A stretch of 5,617 nt of DNA from Coriobacteriia bacterium (GTDB lineage Bacteria > Actinomycetota > Coriobacteriia > Coriobacteriales > UBA8131): assembly GCA_009779015.1 (NCBI GenBank), contig WRFC01000061.1:1-5617 (forward strand), written 5' to 3'. Of this stretch, positions 1 to 5,465 are shown piece by piece. Under the pieces are notes generated by a model that saw nothing but the letters and a program-made list of their open reading frames with translations, was not told where the DNA came from and searched no databases. Position 1 is the first letter of the stretch; the number at the start of each line of letters is the position of its first letter. The position numbers and the translations under genes were made by a program.

Positions 1-49
1 CCGGGCTCGCTATGCGAATCCGCCGTCAGCCAGCGGCCGGTGAGCCCCG

Positions 50-1030
50 CTATTCGTTCCCCAGCTGCTCGACGTTCGTGAACTCGTCCAGCCCGTCGCC
101 GAATTTGCTCAGCAGCTTCTTGTACTTGGGCTCGCGCTGCTTCCAGAGCGCGTAGACCGGGGTGGCGATGGCGATCGACGAATAAGAGCCCAGCAACAAG
201 CCGATAGACATGGCAAAGGCAAAGTCGCGGAGCGTTGCGCCGCCAAAGAAGAGCATGGCCAAAACCGGGATCAGCGAGACCAGCGTGGTATTGATGGTGC
301 GCTGGATGACCTGGTTGAGCGAGTGGTTGGCCACCGTCATAAAGCTGTGGCGGGCCGTGTTGCCGACGTTGTCGGTGATGCGGTGGAAGACCACGACCGC
401 ATCATAGAGCGAGTAGCCCATGATCGTGAGCAAGGCCGCGACGACGTTCGGGGTCACCTCCCGCCCGGTGACGGCATAGATGCCGATGATGATGAGCAGG
501 TCGTGGACCAGCGAGAGGACTGCACAAAGACCCATCTTGTATTCGAAGCGGATGGCGATATAGATGATGATCAGGGCGATGGCCACAAAGAAGGCGATGG
601 CCGAAGTGCGTGTGACCGAGGCGCCCCAACTGGGGTTGATCGTGTTTACCTCGACCGACTGGGCATCTAGCCCCAGAGTGCTGACGATACTGTCGGCCAA
701 GGCCGAGGCCGTGGCGGCATCGGTGATCGGGACCCGCACGATGAACCCTGACTCGCCGGTCGTGGCGTCGGTGGTGGTCTGGACGACAGCACCAGTCTGC
801 CCGGCATCGTCGAAGGCCTGGCGCATCTGCTCGATACTCAGGTCGCCGGTCGATTTGAAGTCCATTGAGCTGCCGCCCACGAACTCGATGCCAAAGTTCA
901 AAAGGCTGCCCGTGGTAACTGTCCGCACCGGCAAGGCGATCAGCGCCGCCAACACTAGGACTGCGGAGACAATAAAGAAGATCCGCCGATGGACGAGGAA
1001 GTTGACTTCTCTTTTAATCATTCTAGGCAT
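50..1030 (-). CDS. secF: Protein translocase subunit SecF
   Basis: Integral membrane partner of SecD. SecDF binds SecYEG and uses the proton gradient to help pull preproteins to the outer face of the membrane. The 326-residue length is normal for a stand-alone SecF. Visible in order: TM1 at about 17-37; the GIEFVGG motif (47-53), the family's G-I-D-F-x-G-G; a periplasmic-type P4 domain (about 55-138); RFEYKMG (161-167); His-Asp at 176-177; GYSLYDAVVVF (205-215) in TM4 with the conserved Asp210; QRTINTTL (243-250); and LRDFAFAMSIG (267-277) before the last helix. Six membrane segments can be drawn. The LYD form of the TM4 motif is actinobacterial-like, and His216 sits where many homologues have Asp. 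The start at 1030 overlaps the secD stop by 8 bp and has GAGG 8 nt upstream (1039-1042). A second ATG at 1021 just after the secD stop is possible but lacks a better ribosome site. Translation is probably coupled to secD. Confidence 0.97.
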   Translation of the reverse strand: MPRMIKREVNFLVHRRIFFIVSAVLVLAALIALPVRTVTTGSLLNFGIEFVGGSSMDFKSTGDLSIEQMRQAFDDAGQTGAVVQTTTDATTGESGFIVRVPITDAATASALADSIVSTLGLDAQSVEVNTINPSWGASVTRTSAIAFFVAIALIIIYIAIRFEYKMGLCAVLSLVHDLLIIIGIYAVTGREVTPNVVAALLTIMGYSLYDAVVVFHRITDNVGNTARHSFMTVANHSLNQVIQRTINTTLVSLIPVLAMLFFGGATLRDFAFAMSIGLLLGSYSSIAIATPVYALWKQREPKYKKLLSKFGDGLDEFTNVEQLGNE

Positions 1031-2654
1031 GTTGCTCGCCTCGTTTCAGCTCGCCTGCGGCGTGCGCGTGGTCTTCGTCTTCTTTAATACCCCAGAACTT
1101 GGCATTCTTTGCAATGACCCGTGGTGCTAAGAGCCTGATCAAAGGCGACTTGAACAAGAGCATCGTCGCAATGTCGCAGACCACGCCCAAGGCCAGGGTG
1201 AGGCCGAAGCCTTTGACCGAGCCGACGGCGATGAAGAAGAGGGCGAGCGCTGAGACGAGGGTCACCAGATCGGCATCGATCGAGGTCTGGATGGCATGGC
1301 GGACGCCCGTGATAGAGGCCGCCCGTACCGACCGGCCCATGCGGATCTCTTCTTTAAACCTCTCTAAGACGAGGATCGAGGAGTCGGCGGCTACGCCGAT
1401 CGCCAAGACAATTCCGGCGATGCCGGCCAGAGACAGGGCGAACAGCCCAAAGAACGAGAGCAGTGCTAAAAGCCCCAGGTAGAGCAAGGCAAAGACGAAG
1501 ATCGAGGCCGCAGTCAAGATGCCCAGCCCGCGATAGAAGGCCAAGAGGTAGAGGGCGACCAGTAAGAGGCCGATCAATGCCACGAGGACGCCGGCCCGCA
1601 ACGAGTCTTGGCCGAGCGTCGGGCCGACGACCTGGGCCGTGGCCACAGTCAGGCCGACCGGCAGCGACCCGGACTGGAGGATCGTCTTGAGCTGGTTGGC
1701 CTGGTCGATCGTGTAGTTGCCGGTAATCGAGACCTGCCCGCTGGTGATCGCGTTCTGGACGGCCGGGGCGCTCTGGACATAGCCGTCCAGCAAAATCGCG
1801 ACCTTGCCCTTGGTCGGGTAGAGCGCGGTCGTGGTAGCCCCAAAGGCCGAGGTGCCAGCGCCATCGAGCGTGATGTTGACGGCATAGTAGGGGCTCGTAT
1901 CGCTCTCGCGGCCAACGGTCACCTGGGTGATGTTAGAGCCTGTAAAGACCGGCGTATAGGTGCTGGCATCGAGCTTCAGGGGCGCCCAGTCGGCGCTTGA
2001 GCCCGAGAACTGCGAGATCGGCAGCGAGCTGTTGTCGATCGGGTTCGTGACAATCGAGCTGGGCAAGGGCAGCTCGGCTGCGGCCTGCGACGTGCTGTCC
2101 GTGCTGGCCGTGCTCGATGACCCGAGGCTGGACTGCTCGACAAAGAGCTCGGCACTGACGGGCACGTCGGTCATCCGGCTTAAGACGCCGTTGCTCATCA
2201 GGTAGTCGCGTGAGACGTATTGGCCGTTGTCGATGAGGCCGCTGACCGTCGTGTCTGTGACCTTCGAGAGGTCGACGAACTCTAAGACGCCGGCCTGGCC
2301 GATGACGTTCAAGGCCTGGGTCTGATCGACCACGCCCGGGATCTGGACAAGCAGCTGGTTGCTGCCCTGGACCTGGACGCTGGCCTCTGAGGCGCCCAAC
2401 AGGTTGACGCGGCGGTCGACGATCTGCTGGGCCGCCGTCATATCGTCGGTCGTGACGGCCGACCCATCGGGCTTGGCGGCCTCTAAGACCACCGAAAGCC
2501 CGCCTTGGATATCCAAGCCTTGATGTATCCGGGTCGCGGGCGGCCAAAACATCGCGACCGCGCCCGCCAGAAGTATGACCAGGATAACCAGCAGCCTAAT
2601 GTGCGGCCGCCTCTCTGAAGGCCTCTTCTTGACTGTGAATCTTCTGTCTGGCAT
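1023..2654 (-). CDS. secD: Protein translocase subunit SecD
   Basis: The larger SecDF subunit, 543 residues, stand-alone type. TM1 lies at about 20-37. GLDIQGGLSVVLEA (46-59) is the family GLDLxGG motif. The large external P1 region (about 60-350) ends with LDGYVQSAPAVQNAI (289-303), ITGNYTIDQANQL (310-322) and LQSGSLPVGL (326-335), all hallmark SecD blocks. TM2-TM6 occupy about 353-510. In TM4, GIAGIVLAIGVAADSS (411-426) then ILVLERFKEE (427-436) matches the proton-relay region. Asp424 is the likely counterpart of the essential TM4 Asp, although the usual V-D-A-N is A-D-S-S here. A Ser/Thr/Ala-rich stretch (about 175-200) looks like a flexible insert in P1. The start at 2654 is chosen over an in-frame ATG at 2705 because of GAGAGG 6 nt upstream and because the basic residues then sit just before TM1. 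The stop overlaps secF. No yajC lies upstream; tgt does. Confidence 0.97.
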   Translation of the reverse strand: MPDRRFTVKKRPSERRPHIRLLVILVILLAGAVAMFWPPATRIHQGLDIQGGLSVVLEAAKPDGSAVTTDDMTAAQQIVDRRVNLLGASEASVQVQGSNQLLVQIPGVVDQTQALNVIGQAGVLEFVDLSKVTDTTVSGLIDNGQYVSRDYLMSNGVLSRMTDVPVSAELFVEQSSLGSSSTASTDSTSQAAAELPLPSSIVTNPIDNSSLPISQFSGSSADWAPLKLDASTYTPVFTGSNITQVTVGRESDTSPYYAVNITLDGAGTSAFGATTTALYPTKGKVAILLDGYVQSAPAVQNAITSGQVSITGNYTIDQANQLKTILQSGSLPVGLTVATAQVVGPTLGQDSLRAGVLVALIGLLLVALYLLAFYRGLGILTAASIFVFALLYLGLLALLSFFGLFALSLAGIAGIVLAIGVAADSSILVLERFKEEIRMGRSVRAASITGVRHAIQTSIDADLVTLVSALALFFIAVGSVKGFGLTLALGVVCDIATMLLFKSPLIRLLAPRVIAKNAKFWGIKEDEDHAHAAGELKRGEQHA

Positions 2655-2660
2655 CGTGTT

Positions 2661-2666
2661 CCTCTC
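2661..2666 (-). promoter_or_regulatory. Shine-Dalgarno site of secD
   Basis: On the minus strand GAGAGG stands 6 nt before the ATG at 2654. It decides the start: the farther in-frame ATG at 2705 would add 17 residues unlike SecD N-termini and would place the start almost at the predicted transcription start. Confidence 0.75.
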
Positions 2667-2711
2667 ACCATAGCCCAACCTGGGTAAACACTCTGATAAA
2701 CACAAATAATC

Positions 2712-2720
2712 AGTATAACA
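2712..2720 (-). promoter_or_regulatory. Candidate extended -10 promoter for secDF
   Basis: The minus strand reads TGTTATACT, which is TG-N plus a -10 box matching TATAAT at five of six positions. It lies in the 81-bp gap between the tgt stop and the secD start. No good -35 is present at 16-18 bp, which extended -10 promoters can tolerate. Transcription would begin near 2705 and give a leader of about 50 nt. A small inverted repeat (CTGAT 2693-2697, ATCAG 2709-2713) overlaps the predicted start. There is no clear tgt terminator in the gap, so secDF may also be served by read-through. Confidence 0.45.
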
Positions 2721-2735
2721 TTTATGCCCGCCGGT

Positions 2736-3878
2736 TTAGTAATCTTTACAAGCCGGGGCCTTCTCCCACTCTTTTATAAAGCCAGACAGCTGATTTGCCA
2801 TGATCTGGCTGCGCAGGACCTGCATCAGGTTGGTCAGGTAATAGAGGTTGTGGATCGAGAGCAGGACCGAGGCCAAGATCTCGCGGCTCATAATCAGGTA
2901 GCGCAGGTAGGCCCGGCTGTAGGACTGGCAGCAGGGGCAGCCGCACTCTGGGTCGAGCGGCCCGAGGTCGTTGGCAAACCGCGCGTTGCGCAGGTTCAGG
3001 CGCCCTTGGCTAGAAAAGGCCGAGCCCATACGCGCGGTGCGCGTGGGCAAGACGCAGTCGAAGAGGTCGACCCCCAGGGCCACGGCGCGCACCAGGCTGG
3101 TCGGGTTGCCCACCCCCATCAGGTAGCGCGGCCGGCCGGCGGGCAGCGCGGCGGCGACCGGCGCCAGGCCCTCGAGCATCAGGCGGTGGTCCTCGCCGAC
3201 CGAATAGCCGCCGATGGCAAAGCCCTCGAAGGGCCGGCCTTGGCCGTCGGTCTCGAGCAGGCGTTGGATGCTCTGGGCGCGCAGGTCGTCGTAAAGGCCG
3301 CCCTGGACGATCGCGAAGAGCGCCTGCTGGGGGTTGGTCTGCGCCCGCCGGCAACGCCCGGCCCAGTCCGCCGAGCGCCGCACGGCCGTGGCCACAAAGC
3401 CGTGCTCGGCCGGGTAGGGCGGGCATTGGTCGAGCTGCATGACGATATCGGCACCCAGCTCGTTTTGGATGCGCATGTTCTCTTCGGGGCTCCAGCGGTG
3501 GCGCGAACCGTCGATGATGCTTTGAAAGGCCACGCCCTCGTCGTCGATCTTGACGGTGTTTGCCAGCGAGAAGATCTGGAAGCCGCCGGAATCGGTGAGG
3601 ATCGAGCGGTCCCAGTTCATGAACTTGTGCAGGCCGCCGGCACGGGCGATGAGGCTGCTGCCGGGGCGCAGGTAGAGGTGATAGGTGTTGGCCAGCACGA
3701 CCTGGGCGCCCAGGGCCTTGAGCTGCTCGACCGTCAGCCCCTTGACCGTGGCATGCGTGCCGACCGGCATAAAGGCCGGCGTCTGAACCGTGCCATGCGG
3801 TGTCTGAAAGAGGCCGGCGCGGGCGTTTGTGCCGCTGTCGGCGTTCTGGAGCGTGAAGGCGAAGGGAGGGTTACTCAT
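2736..3878 (-). CDS. tgt: Queuine/preQ1 tRNA-ribosyltransferase (tRNA-guanine transglycosylase)
   Basis: Cytosolic enzyme that replaces guanine 34 with preQ1 in tRNAs with GUN anticodons (Asp, Asn, His, Tyr), the committed tRNA step of queuosine synthesis. The 380 residues match the family. Visible: TPAFMPVGTHATVKG (33-47); the conserved NTYHL (64-68); TDSGGFQ (95-101) with Asp96, counterpart of the general acid/base; QLDQCPPYP (148-156) with Asp150 for base recognition; QGG (192-194); GGYSVGE (223-229); FDCVLPTR (273-280) with Asp274 the likely nucleophile; and a zinc site of Cys312, Cys314, Cys317 and His343. An extra Cys316 lies inside the zinc loop. The start at 3878 is set by a 4-bp ATGA overlap with the queH stop and by the family's usual N-terminus; an in-frame ATG at 3926 lies inside queH and would add 16 alien residues. 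The Shine-Dalgarno sequence is weak, which fits translation coupled to queH. Confidence 0.97.
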   Translation of the reverse strand: MSNPPFAFTLQNADSGTNARAGLFQTPHGTVQTPAFMPVGTHATVKGLTVEQLKALGAQVVLANTYHLYLRPGSSLIARAGGLHKFMNWDRSILTDSGGFQIFSLANTVKIDDEGVAFQSIIDGSRHRWSPEENMRIQNELGADIVMQLDQCPPYPAEHGFVATAVRRSADWAGRCRRAQTNPQQALFAIVQGGLYDDLRAQSIQRLLETDGQGRPFEGFAIGGYSVGEDHRLMLEGLAPVAAALPAGRPRYLMGVGNPTSLVRAVALGVDLFDCVLPTRTARMGSAFSSQGRLNLRNARFANDLGPLDPECGCPCCQSYSRAYLRYLIMSREILASVLLSIHNLYYLTNLMQVLRSQIMANQLSGFIKEWEKAPACKDY

Positions 3879-4684
3879 CGGCTGGCCTGCCGCTCGGCCG
3901 GTTGGTCGCTGCTGACTGGCTGGCATGAAGCGGGAGAAGTGCCGGGGGCAGGGGCGGCTGGCTGCTCGGCCGGTTGGCCGTTGCTGGCCTGCCGCCCGTC
4001 GGCCAACTGGCCGCGGCTGGCCTGCCGCCCGTCGGCCAACTGGCCGCGGCTGGCCTGCCGCTCGGCCTTCTTCTGGCGGCGGCGCTCGCGGGCGGCGGCG
4101 CGCTCGAGTTCGGCCTCTTGCTGCGAGTAGGCGCAGCCGCAGTAGTTCTGGCGGTAGATGCCGAGCTCGCGGGCGCGCTCTTGGCCGCGGGCGTAATGCT
4201 CGCGCCAGTCCACAAAGCCTGCCTCTAGCTGGTATGCGGCGGCGGCGCGCTCGATCTCCTCTTCAATCAGCCCGGTGAACTGCCAAGGCGAGATGCTCAG
4301 GGTGGTCGAGATAGCCGTAAAGCCGCCCGCCCGGGCCGCGCTGGCCAGGCCAGCAAAACGCTGGTGGTAACAGGCACGGCAGCGGGCTTTTTTGGCCGCC
4401 AGGTTATGCGCATAGTCGTCGGCGCCGTCGATCAGCGGATAAACGCCAGCCAGCCCGGCGATCGCGGCCTGCCAGCGCAAAGGGTCATGGACAGGCACCG
4501 TCAAGGGTATCTGCTCGGCCTCGGCGTAGGCCTTAAGGGCGCCCAGGCGCGCTCTGAACTCGCCTTCGGGATGTATATTGTCATTGCCGTACCAGAGCTC
4601 GAACCCCAGGCCTTGCTCTTTGAGCAGGCGGGTCGGCTCAAGCGAGCAGGGGGCACAACAACTATGGAGCAGGAGTCTGGGCAT
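3875..4684 (-). CDS. queH: Epoxyqueuosine reductase QueH (DUF208) with a repeat-bearing C-terminal tail
   Basis: QueH is the cobalamin-independent, iron-sulfur enzyme that reduces epoxyqueuosine to queuosine in tRNA, a non-homologous replacement for QueG. The catalytic part spans about residues 1-190. It shows LLLHSCCAPCS (4-14, Cys9, Cys10, Cys13); the YGNDNIHP block (32-39); RCRACYHQR (101-109, Cys102 and Cys105); FTAISTTLSISPWQ (122-135); and GIYRQNYCGCAYS (175-187, Cys182 and Cys184). These Cys pairs are the family's metal-binding signature. A charged helix (about 188-210) follows, then a low-complexity tail to residue 269 containing 11-residue repeats. Family members I recall are about 180-230 residues, so the tail is extra. 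The start at 4684 is firm: an in-frame stop lies at 4697-4699, and the start directly precedes the LLLHSCCAPC block. The ribosome site is poor (GAG only). The stop overlaps the tgt start, so the two queuosine genes form one operon. Confidence 0.95.
   Translation of the reverse strand: MPRLLLHSCCAPCSLEPTRLLKEQGLGFELWYGNDNIHPEGEFRARLGALKAYAEAEQIPLTVPVHDPLRWQAAIAGLAGVYPLIDGADDYAHNLAAKKARCRACYHQRFAGLASAARAGGFTAISTTLSISPWQFTGLIEEEIERAAAAYQLEAGFVDWREHYARGQERARELGIYRQNYCGCAYSQQEAELERAAARERRRQKKAERQASRGQLADGRQASRGQLADGRQASNGQPAEQPAAPAPGTSPASCQPVSSDQPAERQASR
3983..4065 (-). repeat. 33-bp tandem repeat in the 3' part of queH
   Basis: Two perfect 33-bp units (3983-4015 and 4016-4048) and part of a third (from 4049) stand head to tail. 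They are in frame and encode RQASRGQLADG twice (QueH residues 209-219 and 220-230). A degenerate copy, RQASNGQPAE (231-240), follows, and a last fragment, ERQASR, forms the C-terminus. A related stretch at about 3881-3905 abuts the tgt start. A 33-bp unit is a multiple of three, so copy number can change without breaking the frame. Confidence 0.9.
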
Positions 4685-4754
4685 TTCTCGGGTTTCTCAG
4701 GTCTCTCGGGTTTCTCAGGCCTCTTTGGCCGCTTCGGCCTCTCGGGTTCTCAGG
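4684..4754 (-). repeat. 9-bp/18-bp tandem repeat forming the queH leader
   Basis: Eight consecutive units of about 9 bp run from the queH start codon upstream. On the plus strand they are TTTCTCGGG, TTTCTCAGG, TCTCTCGGG, TTTCTCAGG, CCTCTTTGG, CCGCTTCGG, CCTCTCGGG and TTCTCAGG (the last is one base short). The pattern is an 18-bp dimer, best conserved in the two copies nearest queH. On the queH mRNA it is purine-rich, with recurring CCTGAGAAACCCGAGA. The middle contains a short hairpin (GGCCG 4727-4731, CGGCC 4735-4739). No gene on the plus strand accounts for the periodicity. Confidence 0.85.
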
Positions 4755-4780
4755 CCCAGGCAAGCGCACGCGGTACAACA

Positions 4781-4808
4781 GAAGCGGCTCTCTCTTGAGA
4801 GCCGCTTC
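4781..4808 (-). terminator. Hairpin terminator of the cold-shock gene
   Basis: A perfect 12-bp stem (4781-4792 with 4797-4808) closes on a 4-nt loop, 32 nt downstream of the csp stop codon. On the minus strand it is followed by the modestly T-rich TGTTGT; on the plus strand by TTTCTT, so it could stop transcription in either direction. No plus-strand gene ends here, so its main role is probably to end the csp transcript before queH. Confidence 0.85.
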
Positions 4809-4840
4809 TTTCTTGGTCACGGTCGACGTTTGCGGCTTGT

Positions 4841-5044
4841 TTAGAGCTTGCGCACGTTGCTGGCTTGCAGCTTACCGTTCTGGCCGGTTGTGATCTCAAA
4901 CTCGACTTGGGCACCCTCTTCGAGGGTCTTGAATCCGTCAGCCTGGATCTCGGAATAATGAACGAAGAGATCATCGCCATCCTCACGCGAGATAAAGCCA
5001 TAGCCCTTGTCCGGATTGAACCACTTTACACTACCTTCAGCCAT
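4841..5044 (-). CDS. Cold-shock domain protein (CspA family)
   Basis: A 67-residue single-domain nucleic-acid-binding protein, the usual Csp length. It binds single-stranded RNA or DNA and acts as an RNA chaperone or antiterminator. The RNP1-like motif KGYGFI is at 13-18 and the RNP2-like motif LFVHY at 26-30. Binding-face aromatics Trp8, Phe9, Tyr15, Phe17, Phe27, His29 and Tyr30 are all present, and GSVKWFNPDKGYGFI is a near-consensus opening. The start at 5044 is preceded by AAAGG with 7-nt spacing (5052-5056). An in-frame ATG at 5074 would add ten residues not typical of the family. The gene is monocistronic, between its own leader and a strong terminator. Whether it is truly cold-induced cannot be read from the sequence; many Csp proteins are constitutive. 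Confidence 0.96.
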   Translation of the reverse strand: MAEGSVKWFNPDKGYGFISREDGDDLFVHYSEIQADGFKTLEEGAQVEFEITTGQNGKLQASNVRKL

Positions 5045-5051
5045 TTGCTTG

Positions 5052-5056
5052 CCTTT
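5052..5056 (-). promoter_or_regulatory. Shine-Dalgarno site of the cold-shock gene
   Basis: The minus strand has AAAGG, 7 nt before the ATG at 5044. It supports that start over the in-frame ATG at 5074. A small palindrome (TGCCC 5062-5066, GGGCA 5069-5073) lies just upstream in the leader. Confidence 0.6.
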
Positions 5057-5122
5057 CTTACTGCCCGTGGGCAAAACCGATGGCGCCTACCTGCAACCAA
5101 GAGACAAACGCCATATAACCTA

Positions 5123-5139
5123 ACAGGTGAGAAACCTGT
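5123..5139. promoter_or_regulatory. 17-bp palindrome in the csp leader (operator or 5' hairpin)
   Basis: ACAGGT (5123-5128), a 5-nt spacer, then ACCTGT (5134-5139) is a perfect 6-bp inverted repeat. If the csp promoter proposed just upstream is right, it covers about +3 to +19 of the transcript. It could be a repressor operator or a 5' RNA hairpin. I do not recognise the motif as a named regulator site. Confidence 0.45.
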
Positions 5140-5147
5140 ACGGTCGT

Positions 5148-5156
5148 ATACTACCA
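5148..5156 (-). promoter_or_regulatory. Candidate extended -10 promoter for the cold-shock gene
   Basis: The minus strand reads TGGTAGTAT: a TG-N extension before a -10 box matching TATAAT at four of six positions. No convincing -35 is seen. Transcription would start near 5141, giving a leader of about 97 nt, a plausible length for a cold-shock mRNA. A competing, weaker -10-like TTATAT lies nearer the gene (around 5113-5118). Confidence 0.35.
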
Positions 5157-5341
5157 CATCCATGATTCACCGAATACGCTGAAGTAAGACTTTTAGAACC
5201 CCGATCGGCTAGATTTTTCCCGTGGATATTGATGATTTTGAAAGTCCGCCGAATTTATCCCGCTAAAGAGGCGCCGATCGTCCGAATAATGCCCGGTCCG
5301 AGGCGGGCCGGCCAGGCCAGGGTAACATCGGTTCTTAATAG
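5157..5341. other. Divergent intergenic region, no gene recognised
   Basis: This 185-bp part of the gap between csp and the plus-strand gene holds no supportable gene. It contains two scattered inverted elements: CGATCGGC (5202-5209) against GCCGATCG (5273-5280), and GCCCG (5291-5295) against CGGGC (5304-5308) next to a GGCCGGCC palindrome. It is less GC-rich than the flanking genes in its left half. It probably carries upstream promoter or operator sequences for the two divergent genes. Confidence 0.5.
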
Positions 5342-5370
5342 CTGACCTGCGCCTCTAACCATTGTATACT
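5342..5370 (+). promoter_or_regulatory. Sigma-70-type promoter for the plus-strand gene
   Basis: A -35 box CTGACC (5342-5347, four of six matches to TTGACA), a 17-bp spacer and a -10 box TATACT (5365-5370, five of six matches). Transcription would begin near 5377, giving a leader of about 89 nt before the ATG at 5466. I found no recognisable riboswitch in that leader. Confidence 0.6.
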
Positions 5371-5452
5371 GATACCTGATCTAGCGAGTGGGTCCAACAG
5401 CCAATCAAATATCGTCCTTCGCACAGCGTCATCGCGGCAACACCGTTTCTAT

Positions 5453-5460
5453 GAGGGGAG
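5453..5460 (+). promoter_or_regulatory. Strong Shine-Dalgarno site of the plus-strand gene
   Basis: GAGGGGAG stands 5 nt before the ATG at 5466. It selects that start over an in-frame ATG at 5451, which has no ribosome site and overlaps the GAGGGGAG sequence itself. Confidence 0.75.
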
Positions 5461-5465
5461 AAACC

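Noticed and set aside
1..49. Inverted repeat GGGCTC (3-8) and GAGCCC (42-47) just after the secF stop, as a terminator
   Set aside because: The loop is over 30 nt and no T-run follows within the window. It could be part of a terminator or the start of a downstream gene, but the window ends too soon to say.
564..1130. Plus-strand open frame of 188 codons opposite secF and the secD end
   Set aside because: It lies antisense to well-conserved SecF and SecD motifs, and no ribosome site or known domain was seen.
3879..3926. Longer Tgt N-terminus starting at 3926
   Set aside because: The extra 16 residues derive from the queH repeat tail and do not resemble Tgt. The ATGA overlap at 3875-3878 gives the normal start.
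2724..4130. Plus-strand open frame of 468 codons opposite tgt and the end of queH
   Set aside because: It is a shadow frame of GC-rich coding DNA. The opposite strand encodes Tgt with all catalytic and zinc residues, and this translation has no recognisable domain and is full of low-complexity Ala/Gly/Arg.
4364..4798. Plus-strand open frame with collagen-like Ser-Gly-Phe/Ser-Gly-Leu repeats
   Set aside because: The repeats simply translate the 9-bp DNA repeat of the queH leader. The rest is antisense to queH and the frame ends in the csp terminator.
4750..5001. Minus-strand open frame of 83 codons overlapping the cold-shock gene
   Set aside because: It is out of frame with the near-consensus Csp protein and has a composition typical of a shifted frame.
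5232..5345. Plus-strand open frame of 37 codons in the divergent region
   Set aside because: It has no good ribosome site, runs into the -35 box of the next promoter, and has a basic composition with no resemblance to a known small protein.
5377..5465. Riboswitch before the exported-protein gene
   Set aside because: Cyclic-di-AMP and cyclic-di-GMP riboswitches were considered because they precede secreted-protein genes. I could not match their conserved cores or find a convincing multi-stem fold.
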